Source: JAHFRG01 sp036522275 (GTDB lineage Bacteria > Pseudomonadota > Gammaproteobacteria > Burkholderiales > JAHFRG01). Taken from it: a stretch of 62,334 bases of DNA. Both the position numbers and the translations under genes were made by a program. This document shows, one piece after another, positions 54,597 to 62,334 of the stretch (the first letter of the stretch is position 1; each line of letters begins with the position of its first letter). Below the pieces are notes generated by a model that made no database searches, was not told the DNA's origin, and saw only the letters and a program-made list of their open reading frames with translations. Where the stretch lies: positions 1 through 62,334 of the forward strand of contig DATDGC010000056.1 in assembly GCA_036522275.1 (NCBI GenBank), written 5' to 3'.

Positions 54597-54638
54597 AAAC
54601 ATTGTTATGCGCATACCGCTCTTTACATTTCCCGCAGC

Positions 54639-55535
54639 ATGAATTGGCTTTCGCTCACTCTTGATGCGGACGCCCAGCACGCTGAAGTGCTGAGCAACAC
54701 GCTGCTGCAATTGGGCGCGCTCTCTGTGGACATTGCCGACGCCCGGGCCGGGACGGAAGATGAACAGGCGATTTTCGGTGAACCCGGCGCGCCGGTAATC
54801 GCTGCGTGGCAGGTAAGCCGGGTAAGCGGATTGTTTCGCGCTGACGCGGATATTGCTTGCATCGTGGAAGGCGCCTCGAATGCCTTGGGTTGGCTTGCTG
54901 CGAAATTCACCGTGGCCAACGTGCCGGATCAGGATTGGGTGCGTCTTGCACAAGCGCAGTTTGCGCCGATACGTATATCGTCCCGCCTTTGGATCGTGCC
55001 GAGCTGGCACACGCCTCCCGATCCCGGCGCCATAAATATCGTTCTTGATCCGGGGCTCGCGTTTGGCACCGGCAGTCATCCGACGACGCGCTTATGCTTG
55101 CGTTGGCTGGATGAGCATATCAAGGGCGGAGAAACGGTGCTCGATTATGGTTGTGGGTCGGGCATACTTGCCATCGCCGCGCTGAAGCTTGGCGCGGACC
55201 GCGCTATTGGGGTGGACAGCGATCTGCAAGCGGTGCTTGCCAGCCGAGCGAATGCCGAGAAAAATCGCGTGCAGGCGGAGTTTTATGCCCCGCAAGGCGT
55301 TCCGCGATTCCAAGCCGACGTGGTACTTGCCAATATCCTCGCCAATCCGCTGATACTGCTCGCGCCGCTGCTTGCCGCCGCTACGCGCAGCGGCGGAGTG
55401 CTGATGTTATCCGGCATCCTCGCTGCCCAGGCGCGTGATGTAGAAGATGCTTACCGCGACTGGTTTGTCATGCGTGAAACATGCGAGGAGCAAGGCTGGG
55501 TACGATTGTGCGGAGTTAAGAGATCATTGCCATGA
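54639..55535 (+). CDS. prmA: Ribosomal protein L11 methyltransferase
   Basis: Trimethylates L11. The 298-residue protein has the N-terminal substrate domain, DPGLAFGTGSHPTTRLCL, and the SAM motif DYGCGSGILAIA followed by VVLANILANPL. Overlaps the next gene by 4 bp. Confidence 0.95.
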   Translation: MNWLSLTLDADAQHAEVLSNTLLQLGALSVDIADARAGTEDEQAIFGEPGAPVIAAWQVSRVSGLFRADADIACIVEGASNALGWLAAKFTVANVPDQDWVRLAQAQFAPIRISSRLWIVPSWHTPPDPGAINIVLDPGLAFGTGSHPTTRLCLRWLDEHIKGGETVLDYGCGSGILAIAALKLGADRAIGVDSDLQAVLASRANAEKNRVQAEFYAPQGVPRFQADVVLANILANPLILLAPLLAAATRSGGVLMLSGILAAQARDVEDAYRDWFVMRETCEEQGWVRLCGVKRSLP

Positions 55536-56311
55536 GCATGGTGACTTCATGCCCGAACTGTCATACCACTTTCCGCATACGGCACGAGGAATTACAGGCA
55601 AGCCGAGGGCGCGTGCGCTGCGGCCAGTGCTCTGAGATTTTTAACGCATTTGATAGTCTGGCCACTTTGGATGAGCCGTCGGTAGAAGCCGCGCCAGTCC
55701 CTCCGGCTCCGCTTATGAGCGGCGCAGCAGGTACGTTGCCGAAGCTGCAAACGAAAGTAAGCTCAAAGTCGGCCAAGTCCGCAAAGCCGCTCAGTTTTAC
55801 CGACAAGGCCGCTGAAAAAGCGGCACGGAGACATCGCCACACCTGGGCCTGGTTTGCCGCGGTGCTGCTGATGCTGGCATTGCTTGCAGCGCAAGCAGCT
55901 TATTATTTTCGCGCGCAGATTGCCGCGTACTTTCCCGATTTAAAACCCCACTTGCAGCGATATTGCGAGCTTTTGCAATGCGCCGTGGGCTTGCCGCAGT
56001 TTGCCGAGTTGTTGAGCATTGAAGCTTCCGATTTGCAGGCTGACGCCAACCGTTCGAGTCTCATCGTGCTCATTGCCACTTTGCGTAACCGCGCGCCATT
56101 TGCGCAGGCTTATCCCCTGCTGGAACTCACTTTCACCGATACCCAGGATCAGATGGTGGCGCGCCGCGTGTTCACCGCGGCAGAATATCTTGCAAACAAC
56201 GTAGACCCCAACCTCGGCATGCAGGCCAACAGCGAATTTACTACCAAGCTGTTCATAGACAGCGACGATCTCAAGCCCGCGGGATACCGCCTGTTTCTGT
56301 TCTACCCCTGA
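55532..56311 (+). CDS. Zinc-ribbon, single-helix DUF3426 protein
   Basis: A 259-residue protein: N-terminal MJ0042-type zinc ribbon with Cys7, Cys10, Cys30, Cys33, a linker, a membrane helix (~AWFAAVLLMLALLAAQAAYY), and a C-terminal DUF3426 periplasmic beta domain. It follows prmA in many betaproteobacteria. The function is unknown, possibly regulatory across the membrane. Confidence 0.85.
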   Translation: MSMVTSCPNCHTTFRIRHEELQASRGRVRCGQCSEIFNAFDSLATLDEPSVEAAPVPPAPLMSGAAGTLPKLQTKVSSKSAKSAKPLSFTDKAAEKAARRHRHTWAWFAAVLLMLALLAAQAAYYFRAQIAAYFPDLKPHLQRYCELLQCAVGLPQFAELLSIEASDLQADANRSSLIVLIATLRNRAPFAQAYPLLELTFTDTQDQMVARRVFTAAEYLANNVDPNLGMQANSEFTTKLFIDSDDLKPAGYRLFLFYP

Positions 56312-56347
56312 GCCATCGCGCGAACAGTGATTAATTCGGGAGAGTAC

Positions 56348-56737
56348 ATGAACACCCCCGCCGATCTGAAATACACCCGGTTTCATGAATGGGCACGGCA
56401 GGAGCGCGATGGCACGGTAACCGTGGGCATCACTCACCATGCGCAGGACCTGCTGGGCGATCTGGTGTTCGTGGAAAACCCGATAGTCGGGCGCAAGCTT
56501 GCAGCGGGGGAAGCATGCTCGGTGGTGGAATCGGTTAAAACAGCCGCAGACGTGCATGCCCCTTTATCCGGAGAGGTAATTGCGGTTAACCATGTGCTCG
56601 AAAGTACGCCGGAAAAAATCAACCAGGATGCATATGAAGCGTGGATGTTCAAAATCAAACCTTCCAGGCCAGACGACTTCAACACACTGCTCAGTGCGGA
56701 CGAATACCAAAAATTGGCGGAAAATGGGAAAACTTAA
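56348..56737 (+). CDS. gcvH: Glycine cleavage system H protein (orphan)
   Basis: Lipoyl-carrier protein of glycine cleavage. From ATG 56348, with a GGGAG site, 129 residues; the lipoyl lysine is Lys64 in VESVKTAADV, and LGDLVFVENP is conserved. No gcvT or gcvP is in the window, so it may serve in lipoate relay to other complexes or act with genes elsewhere. Confidence 0.93.
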   Translation: MNTPADLKYTRFHEWARQERDGTVTVGITHHAQDLLGDLVFVENPIVGRKLAAGEACSVVESVKTAADVHAPLSGEVIAVNHVLESTPEKINQDAYEAWMFKIKPSRPDDFNTLLSADEYQKLAENGKT

Positions 56738-56815
56738 TTCGTTGCCGCCATCGGTTGCGCGCCCGTAAAGTGCAAGGCATACTTAACTTAATTAATTAGC
56801 CTAGGAGCGTTTATC

Positions 56816-57316
56816 ATGGCAAAAGTCACTCTTGCTGGAAATCCGGTCAACGTAGCCGGTGCCTTCCCCAAAATTGGTCAGAAAGCCCCGGATTTCAGGC
56901 TGGTCAATAAAGAACTCAAGGACGTGAGCCTTAAAGATTTTGCCGGAAAACGCAAAGTGCTCAACATCGTGCCGAGCCTGGACACGCCTACTTGCGCCAA
57001 ATCCACTCGCCGCTTCAATGAAGAGGCAAGCAAGCTCAATAACACGGTAGTGCTGGTAATTTCCGCCGACTTGCCTTTCGCGCAGTCGCGGTTTTGCGGC
57101 GCTGAGGGTTTGAATAACGTGATTACGCTTTCCACTATGCGCGGCGCGGAGTTCATGAAAAATTACGGCGTGGCTATTACCGATTCCCCGCTGGGCGGAG
57201 TCACCGCGCGCGCAGTGGTGGTGCTGGATGCCAACGACAAGGTGCTGTACACCGAACTGGTGCCGGAAATCAAGAACGAGCCCAATTATAATGCGGCTTT
57301 GGCTGCGCTTAAATAG
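56816..57316 (+). CDS. tpx: Thiol peroxidase
   Basis: Atypical 2-Cys peroxiredoxin reducing lipid and other peroxides. The 166-residue protein has peroxidatic Cys60 in DTPTCAKSTRRF and resolving Cys94 in SRFCGAEG. Separate promoter likely in the 78 bp AT-rich gap before it. Confidence 0.95.
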   Translation: MAKVTLAGNPVNVAGAFPKIGQKAPDFRLVNKELKDVSLKDFAGKRKVLNIVPSLDTPTCAKSTRRFNEEASKLNNTVVLVISADLPFAQSRFCGAEGLNNVITLSTMRGAEFMKNYGVAITDSPLGGVTARAVVVLDANDKVLYTELVPEIKNEPNYNAALAALK

Positions 57317-57387
57317 GGACTCAGTATCTCAGGATATGAAGATTGGCACGTTAAGCTGGCTGCAGGTGAAGCACTAGCAGAAGCGAA

Positions 57388-57765
57388 ATGGAAAGCCAGG
57401 ACAACACGCACAAAAGCAAAGCCGGCGTAGCGCGCATCTGGAATGCATTCCTTTACTCGATGGAAGGGCTATCTGCCGCATTCAGGCACGAAACCGCATT
57501 TCGCCAGGAAGTCCTGCTTGCTGTAATTTTGATACCGACAGCATTGCTGCTTCCCGCTGGCGGTGCCGGCAAGGCGCTGATGCTGGCAAGTGTGTTATTG
57601 GTGCTGATTGTCGAGCTTATCAATTCGGCGATTGAAGCGGTGGTGGACCGGATTTCCCCGGAGCATCATTCTTTGGCTAAGCGCGCCAAGGATTTTGGCA
57701 GCGCCGCGGTGTTTTTGAGCCTGATAAATGTCCCCTTGGTCTGGGCGCTGGTTTTGTTTATCTAG
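57388..57765 (+). CDS. dgkA: Diacylglycerol kinase
   Basis: Small membrane kinase recycling diacylglycerol. The 125-residue, three-helix protein has the family block ELINSAIEAVVDR and a longer N-terminal amphipathic segment. The stop is TAG. Confidence 0.93.
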   Translation: MESQDNTHKSKAGVARIWNAFLYSMEGLSAAFRHETAFRQEVLLAVILIPTALLLPAGGAGKALMLASVLLVLIVELINSAIEAVVDRISPEHHSLAKRAKDFGSAAVFLSLINVPLVWALVLFI

Positions 57766-57803
57766 ATTTTGCCCGGTTGTTTTCATAAATCTGTGAGGTA
57801 AGC

Positions 57804-58739
57804 GTGCGCACGTTGATTTGCGGCTCGATCGCCTACGACACCATCATGGTATTCAAGGATTATTTCAAGAATCACATATTGCCTGAGCAGATTCATATCC
57901 TGAACGTGTCGTTCCTGGTGCCGGACATGCGCCGCGAGTTCGGCGGCTGCGCCGGCAATATCGCCTATACCCTGCGGCTGCTGGGCAGCGATTCGCTCAT
58001 TATGGCAACCGTCGGCGAGGATTACCAACCTTATGCTTACCGGCTGAAAAAATTAAACCTTTCCCAGAAGCATATTCGGCAGGTGCCCGACACTTTTACT
58101 GCTCAGGCATTCATTACCACCGACCTGGATGACAATCAAATCACCGCGTTTCATCCAGGAGCGATGAATTATTCGCATTACAACCATATCAAAGATGCCG
58201 ATGACGTGAATCTTGGCATCATTTCGCCCGATGGCCGCGAAGGTATGCTGCAACACGCCAGAGAATTTCATGAGCAAGGCATCCCGTTTGTTTTCGATCC
58301 GGGGCAGGGCCTGCCGATGTTTAATGGCGAGGAATTGCTGAATTTCATGCAGCAGGCGGATTTTGTCACGGTGAACGATTACGAGGCGCAGCTTTTGCAG
58401 GAGAGAACCGGCAAAAAAATTGAGGAACTCGCAAAACTAGTGAAAGCCTTGGTTGTCACATTGGGTGCACGCGGCTCTTTAATCCATGCAGGTGGTAAAC
58501 GCATAGACATCCCATGCGTTAAAGCAGAAACTGTGGTGGACCCGACCGGATGCGGTGATGCCTACCGTGCCGGGTTGTTGTACGGCATCTCGCAGGGCAT
58601 GGATTGGGGAACCACCGGGCGGCTTGCTTCGCTCATGGGCGCCATAAAAATCGTGCGTCGCGGCGGCCAGAATCACGATATAAGCCGCACCGAAATCGGC
58701 GTGCGGTACCACCGACATTTTGGAACCCATATCTGGTAG
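57804..58739 (+). CDS. PfkB-family carbohydrate kinase
   Basis: A 311-residue ribokinase-fold kinase with the N-terminal GGCAGNIAYTLRLLG and the C-terminal anion-hole motif DPTGCGDAYRAG. Of the adenosine/sugar kinase group; substrate not clear. GTG start at 57804. Confidence 0.88.
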   Translation: MRTLICGSIAYDTIMVFKDYFKNHILPEQIHILNVSFLVPDMRREFGGCAGNIAYTLRLLGSDSLIMATVGEDYQPYAYRLKKLNLSQKHIRQVPDTFTAQAFITTDLDDNQITAFHPGAMNYSHYNHIKDADDVNLGIISPDGREGMLQHAREFHEQGIPFVFDPGQGLPMFNGEELLNFMQQADFVTVNDYEAQLLQERTGKKIEELAKLVKALVVTLGARGSLIHAGGKRIDIPCVKAETVVDPTGCGDAYRAGLLYGISQGMDWGTTGRLASLMGAIKIVRRGGQNHDISRTEIGVRYHRHFGTHIW

Positions 58740-58751
58740 ATTCAGGAGATC

Positions 58752-59216
58752 ATGTTGAAAAGCTCCTCATTGTTGATTACCTTGCTCGCGGTCGGTTTAA
58801 TTCTTGGCGGCTGCGCGTCAAGCAAGTCCGGCAGCGCTTATTCGCGCGGCCAGACGCGTCAGGAGCAGACGGTCAGGAATGGCACAGTGGAAAGCGTGCG
58901 TACGGTGCAAATTGAAGGCACCAAAACCCCGATCGGTTCAGTGGCCGGTGGCGCAGTAGGCGGGGTCGCTGGCAGCACCGTCGGCAGCGGCAAAGGCAGC
59001 GTGGTCGCCGCGATTTTGGGTAGCGTGGCGGGCGGTGTTGCCGGCGCGGCGACCGAGGAAGTGGTGACGCGCAGGGACGGCCTGGAAATTATGGTCAAGC
59101 TGGACAGCGGGAACACCGTCGCCATTACCCAGGAAGCTGACGAAAATTTCTCGCCCGGCGAGCGGGTACATGTGCTTTCTGGAGGAGGCGTCTCCCGCGT
59201 TGCGCACGTAAAATAA
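58752..59216 (+). CDS. Glycine-zipper lipoprotein, SlyB/Pcp-like
   Basis: A 154-residue outer-membrane lipoprotein: lipobox LGGC (Cys21), then a glycine-zipper 2TM region (VAGGAVGGVAGSTVGSGKG and LGSVAGGVAGAAT), then a small C-terminal domain. It belongs to the 17 kDa antigen/SlyB group, thought to stabilise the outer membrane. Starts 12 bp after the PfkB gene. Confidence 0.88.
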   Translation: MLKSSSLLITLLAVGLILGGCASSKSGSAYSRGQTRQEQTVRNGTVESVRTVQIEGTKTPIGSVAGGAVGGVAGSTVGSGKGSVVAAILGSVAGGVAGAATEEVVTRRDGLEIMVKLDSGNTVAITQEADENFSPGERVHVLSGGGVSRVAHVK

Positions 59217-59290
59217 CATTGCCGGCGAAGATCCGGCAGTGGCTGCCGCCGGTAACGGTGTAATTTGTCTTTTAAATATAGTGAAAATAA

Positions 59291-60187
59291 ATGAGCCGTA
59301 ACCAAGCCTCTTATTTGACACGCTGCTACCGCTTCTGCCGGTTGTTAGTGCATGTTGCCTACGCCGTGTTGCTCATGGCTTTCTTATACCCGCGATACAG
59401 TAAAGCGCGGCGGACACTCAGCCTCAAGCGCTGGTCATTGAAGCTGCTGGAAATTCTTAATGTGCGGCTCACGGTGAAAGGTGATCCGCCCGCAGCCATG
59501 CCCGCCAATTCCATGCTGGCCGCCAATCATGTTTCCTGGCTGGACGTCTTTATACTTTACACGCAGCATTACGCGCGTTTTGTCGCCAAGGCGGAGATGC
59601 GCAAATGGCCGATCATCGGCTGGCTGTGTGTGAAAACCGGCACGCTTTTTATCGAAAGAGAGAGGCGCCGCGATACCGCGCGCACCAACCAAATCATCAA
59701 TCAAGCCTTGCGCGGCGGTGAATGCATCGCGATTTTCCCCGAAGGCACGACCGCCGACGGCACTAATCTTCAGGCGTTTCATACTTCGCTTTTTGAACCT
59801 GCGGTGATGTCGCAGAGTACGCTTTATCCGGTAGCGCTCCGTTTTTGCGACCGCAATGGTGCGGTCAACACCGAAGTGGCTTATGTGAACCAGACGACGT
59901 TAATGGGCTCGCTGATAAAAATTTTGGCACAGCAGGAGATACGCGCGGAATTGATATTTGCCAAGCCGATTCCGGCTCAAGGAAAAAACCGCAGGGAACT
60001 CGCGCGTGCGGCCGAAGCCGTTATTGCCAGCCTGTTGAACCTTTCTGTTCGTAGCAGGAAACCTGGAACACCCGGCGATTTTCCAGACACACAGCAGACA
60101 GATTTCCTCCCCACAAACAGCCCGTATCCAGCGCCAGAAGATTATCCCGAAGAAAAAGACCCAGCGCTGACCAGTGTCCGCAAATAA
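59291..60187 (+). CDS. Lysophospholipid acyltransferase, PlsC family
   Basis: 1-acylglycerol-3-phosphate acyltransferase-type protein with the catalytic NHVSWLD (His80, Asp85) and FPEGTT. Its family part ends near residue 250; the last ~50 codons (from 60021) are antisense to the end of apaH, overlapping it by 167 bp. That tail looks like readthrough after loss of the natural stop. Inner-membrane-associated, phospholipid synthesis or remodelling. Confidence 0.85.
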   Translation: MSRNQASYLTRCYRFCRLLVHVAYAVLLMAFLYPRYSKARRTLSLKRWSLKLLEILNVRLTVKGDPPAAMPANSMLAANHVSWLDVFILYTQHYARFVAKAEMRKWPIIGWLCVKTGTLFIERERRRDTARTNQIINQALRGGECIAIFPEGTTADGTNLQAFHTSLFEPAVMSQSTLYPVALRFCDRNGAVNTEVAYVNQTTLMGSLIKILAQQEIRAELIFAKPIPAQGKNRRELARAAEAVIASLLNLSVRSRKPGTPGDFPDTQQTDFLPTNSPYPAPEDYPEEKDPALTSVRK

Positions 60188-60848
60188 TCGTGGCGTCACG
60201 GTTCACGCGTCCGGGCACGTCGTACCACGGCAGATAGCCGTGCGGCGCGTTTTCCGGCTTTCCTTTGTGAGCGAATTCCATCACTCCCTGTTCCGTGCAC
60301 ACGCGCAGCCGCGTCATGGCGTTGATAATCACCCGCAACCGGTCCATGCCCGTTAAATTATCGCGCCATTGAAGCGGTTGGTTGCCATACATGCGCTCCA
60401 CCAGCTCGCGGTAATTTTCTCCGCGCAGCGCGTCTTCCACTTCCCGTGCCAGCGACAGCGCCTTTTCCACGGACCAAGAGGGCAGCAGGCCTGCATGCAC
60501 CATCACAAAACCGTCGCTGGCGTACATCATGCACTGGAAGCGCAGCCAATCCAGGAGTTCCTTGCGATCCGGCGCCTCCAGCACCTCTTGTAAAGTGTCG
60601 TTTTTGAGCGGCTTGGCGCAGCCTTCCGCAACCATCAGCAAATGCAGATCGTGATTGCCAAGCACGGTGACAGCACGGTCCCCCAGGTTTTTCACGAAGC
60701 GCAGTATGGCCAGCGAATCCGGCCCCCGGTTGACCAAATCGCCGACAAACCAAAGTCGGTCACGCGCGGCATCGAAGCGGATTTTGTCAAGAAGCCGCTG
60801 CATTGCACTGAAGCAGCCTTGAACGTCACCAATTGCGTAAGTCGCCAT
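60021..60848 (-). CDS. apaH: Diadenosine tetraphosphatase (symmetrical)
   Basis: Hydrolyses Ap4A to ADP; also removes nucleoside caps from RNA in enterobacteria. The 275-residue metallophosphatase has GDVQG, GDLVNRG and GNHD. Convergent with the acyltransferase and overlapping it by 167 bp. The last ~10 residues (EQKGSTGWQ) go beyond the usual C-terminus. Confidence 0.95.
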   Translation of the reverse strand: MATYAIGDVQGCFSAMQRLLDKIRFDAARDRLWFVGDLVNRGPDSLAILRFVKNLGDRAVTVLGNHDLHLLMVAEGCAKPLKNDTLQEVLEAPDRKELLDWLRFQCMMYASDGFVMVHAGLLPSWSVEKALSLAREVEDALRGENYRELVERMYGNQPLQWRDNLTGMDRLRVIINAMTRLRVCTEQGVMEFAHKGKPENAPHGYLPWYDVPGRVNRDATIICGHWSALGLFLRDNLLALDTGCLWGGNLSAVCLENRRVFQVSCYEQKGSTGWQ

Positions 60849-60874
60849 TTATAAAATGAGACGGGATGATGAAA

Positions 60875-60905
60875 TAAAAAAAGCGCAGATCTAATTCTGC
60901 GCTTT
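60875..60905 (-). terminator. Rho-independent terminator after the cytochrome gene
   Basis: AGCGCAGA and TCTGCGCT arms with a short loop; the reverse strand then has a T run. It ends the cytochrome transcript just before the apaH promoter. Confidence 0.8.
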
Positions 60906-60923
60906 TCGCATGCTCATGATAAT

Positions 60924-61685
60924 TTATTTCGACTGGCTGACGATATAATCCACTGCGGCTTTCACATCGGCATCGGCAAGTGTCGTGTTGCCGCCTTTGG
61001 GAGGCATGGCATTTTTGCCATTGATTACGCTTTTGTAGAGGTTTTCAACGCCGCTTTGAATCCGTGGCTTCCAAGCGGCTTTGTCGCCGAACTTTGGCGC
61101 ATTGGCTGCACCTGGCACATGGCACACCGCGCAGTTAGCTTCAAACACGGTCTTGCCGGTGCTGGCTTTTACCATTGCCGCCGCAGGCTGGACGGCCGCG
61201 TCTTTGAATTTCACGCCGGACTGGTTGGCCATATACCTCACGGCGCGCGCCACTTCATTATCCGAAAACTCGGCATTGCCGCCGCGCGCGGGCATCTGGC
61301 GGATGCCGTTGATTGCGTTTTTCACCAGCGTGGCTTCGCCGTTCTTAAGGCGCGTCGCCCAGGCTTTTTTGTCACCGATCTTGGGCGCGTTTAACACGCC
61401 GGTCGCATGACAGGTGGCGCACACCGCCTTGACCACTTCTTCGCCGCTTCTTTCCACTTTCGCCGCGCTGGCGTCATCAGCCATCACCACTTCGCCCACG
61501 GGTTTCAAACGCTTCGCCACGGCTTCCGGTGACATGGCGGGGTCGTCCTTGCTGATGCCACCCATACTGCTGACAACCAATTGCGATATCAGGACAATGG
61601 AGATAATGGGGACCAGGAAGCCGGCCAAAACCGCTATGATGAATTGTTTCGGGGTCTTGATTGCCGAGGTGTGCTCATCGCTCAT
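60924..61685 (-). CDS. Diheme cytochrome c, membrane-anchored
   Basis: A 253-residue c-type cytochrome with an N-terminal membrane anchor (~FIIAVLAGFLVPIISIVL) and two tandem cytochrome-c5-like domains, each with CxxCH: CATCH (~89) and CAVCH (~185) and MP-type distal ligands (RQMPARGG, NAMPPKGG). Start ATG 61685 is chosen; GTG 61697 would add four residues. Probably an electron carrier to a terminal oxidase; the partner is not in the window. Confidence 0.9.
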   Translation of the reverse strand: MSDEHTSAIKTPKQFIIAVLAGFLVPIISIVLISQLVVSSMGGISKDDPAMSPEAVAKRLKPVGEVVMADDASAAKVERSGEEVVKAVCATCHATGVLNAPKIGDKKAWATRLKNGEATLVKNAINGIRQMPARGGNAEFSDNEVARAVRYMANQSGVKFKDAAVQPAAAMVKASTGKTVFEANCAVCHVPGAANAPKFGDKAAWKPRIQSGVENLYKSVINGKNAMPPKGGNTTLADADVKAAVDYIVSQSK

Positions 61686-61806
61686 GGAATATCCCACGAA
61701 GAGTGGCTTGAAAAAGCCGTAATTATAGCGGGAATTCCAATACCGTCATAGACGTCCAGATGGGAAAAACGCTAAACTGTGAAGGTTTAAACAGTTTGCC
61801 GAATAC

Positions 61807-61882
61807 GCGCCCTTAGCTCAGTGGATAGAGTGTTGGCCTCCGAAGCCAAAAGTCACTGGTTCGAATCCAGTAGGGCGCGCCA
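61807..61882 (+). tRNA. tRNA-Arg (anticodon CCG)
   Basis: A 76-nt cloverleaf with the 3' CCA encoded: acceptor GCGCCCT/AGGGCGC, anticodon stem TTGGC/GCCAA with loop CTCCGAA (anticodon CCG at 61840-61842, reading CGG), and T loop TTCGAAT. No pair is broken. Stands alone between the cytochrome and the small unknown gene. Confidence 0.95.
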
Positions 61883-61931
61883 AGTCATACCTTTGCGGTT
61901 TTTCTAAATCTCAATTCATTTGCTCATCAGT

Positions 61932-62225
61932 TCAGCGCGATGGTTGATTTTCCCAGAGCAGACGGCACTCCGGTTTGCACATTGCGTGAGTGCGTACGTA
62001 GTGTGCAAATCCAAAATAACCCAACTGCTCCAGCTCCTGGGCAAACTCGCTTATAGCACTCTTTGGCTCGGCAGGCAGTCCAAAAACCTTTCTGGCATGG
62101 GACAAGAATTGCTTGAGCCATGCGTCATGCTGCTCTTGGGTGAATGGAAGCTCGTTCGCTGTCTGTATCTGCCTGAAACCTTCCGCCGCAACTGAAGTGT
62201 CGAACTCGAATGTATGCTGATTCAT
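61932..62225 (-). CDS. Small conserved-looking protein of unknown function
   Basis: A 97-residue protein from ATG 62225 with an AGGAG site 8 bp upstream. It is mostly helical with an aromatic-rich centre (QLGYFGFAHYVRTHA) and a C-terminal CxxxC pair (Cys83, Cys87 in CKPEC). It is not TusE/DsrC-like as far as I can see, and I assign no family. The 109 bp to the window end hold only its AT-rich upstream region. Confidence 0.55.
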   Translation of the reverse strand: MNQHTFEFDTSVAAEGFRQIQTANELPFTQEQHDAWLKQFLSHARKVFGLPAEPKSAISEFAQELEQLGYFGFAHYVRTHAMCKPECRLLWENQPSR

Positions 62226-62334
62226 GATATTTATCTCCTATCAAGACTGTCTTTCTTTCCGTCCATTTGCAGCAAGCAGTTTATCAATGGAATAAGAAAC
62301 TTTAATGAACGTTTTTTGATTGTTTTATAACAGT

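Noticed and set aside
1..62334. CRISPR array, prophage or toxin-antitoxin system
   Set aside because: No regular spaced repeats, phage structural genes or paired small toxin/antitoxin genes were seen.

Overview
The window is a 62 kb piece of a betaproteobacterial chromosome, most like Nitrosomonadales and relatives. The evidence is the gene order hemA-prfA-prmC-grxD, the run hemC-hemD-hemX-hemY, the order accB-accC-prmA-DUF3426 gene, and a hopanoid locus with a CDP-6-deoxyglucoseen-reductase-like gene close by. The genus cannot be fixed from the sequence. I see no prophage, CRISPR array or rRNA; there is one tRNA gene.

1-7.5 kb: the start of a methyltransferase gene cut by the window edge; a three-gene outer-envelope lipoprotein cluster (LpoB, a YcfL-like protein, a COG3014-like protein) flanked by two ~78 bp direct repeats; a cyclopropane-fatty-acid synthase coupled to a geranylgeranyl-reductase-like flavoprotein; and a small secreted HExxH protein. 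7.5-9.7 kb: slipin/NfeD membrane-quality-control pair.

9.9-32.9 kb: the core of the window is isoprenoid and hopanoid metabolism. dxs, ispH and ispG (MEP pathway) surround a single-gene squalene synthase, squalene-hopene cyclase, HpnH/HpnG (C35 side chain), HpnI/HpnJ/HpnK (head-group tailoring) and HpnA. Trafficking genes are also present: HpnN, HpnL, an unusual HpnB-HpnM fusion, and MlaA. The genes lie in three transcription blocks: ispH-hpnH-hpnBM-mlaA (+), hpnI-J-K-N-L (-) and sqs-shc-hpnG-hpnA (+). A decayed copC-copD pair, each gene interrupted by an in-frame TAG, sits between mlaA and hpnL. A ~400 bp element with 18 bp inverted ends sits between hpnA and ispG and supplies the end of ispG.

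33-48 kb: an orphan BufA2-type metallophore precursor, the heme/translation-termination operon hemA-prfA-prmC-grxD, accessory genes (DUF924, a coiled-coil protein, a histone-H1-tailed elongation-factor-like protein), argH, an AlgZ/AlgR-type two-component system, hemCDXY and an iron-sulfur flavin reductase. 48-62 kb: a frameshifted epimerase remnant, cutA, dsbD and a TlpA-type thioredoxin, aroQ, accBC with a duplicated accB tail between the genes, prmA, gcvH, tpx, dgkA, a PfkB kinase, a glycine-zipper lipoprotein, an acyltransferase that overlaps apaH on the opposite strand, a diheme cytochrome c, tRNA-Arg(CCG) and a small unknown protein.

Most of the window is ordinary housekeeping. The most unusual points are the HpnB-HpnM fusion next to mlaA, the paired nonsense mutations in copC and copD, the apparent non-AUG start of HpnI, the CFA-synthase/reductase pair, the orphan bufferin-like gene and the H1-like/elongation-factor fusion.
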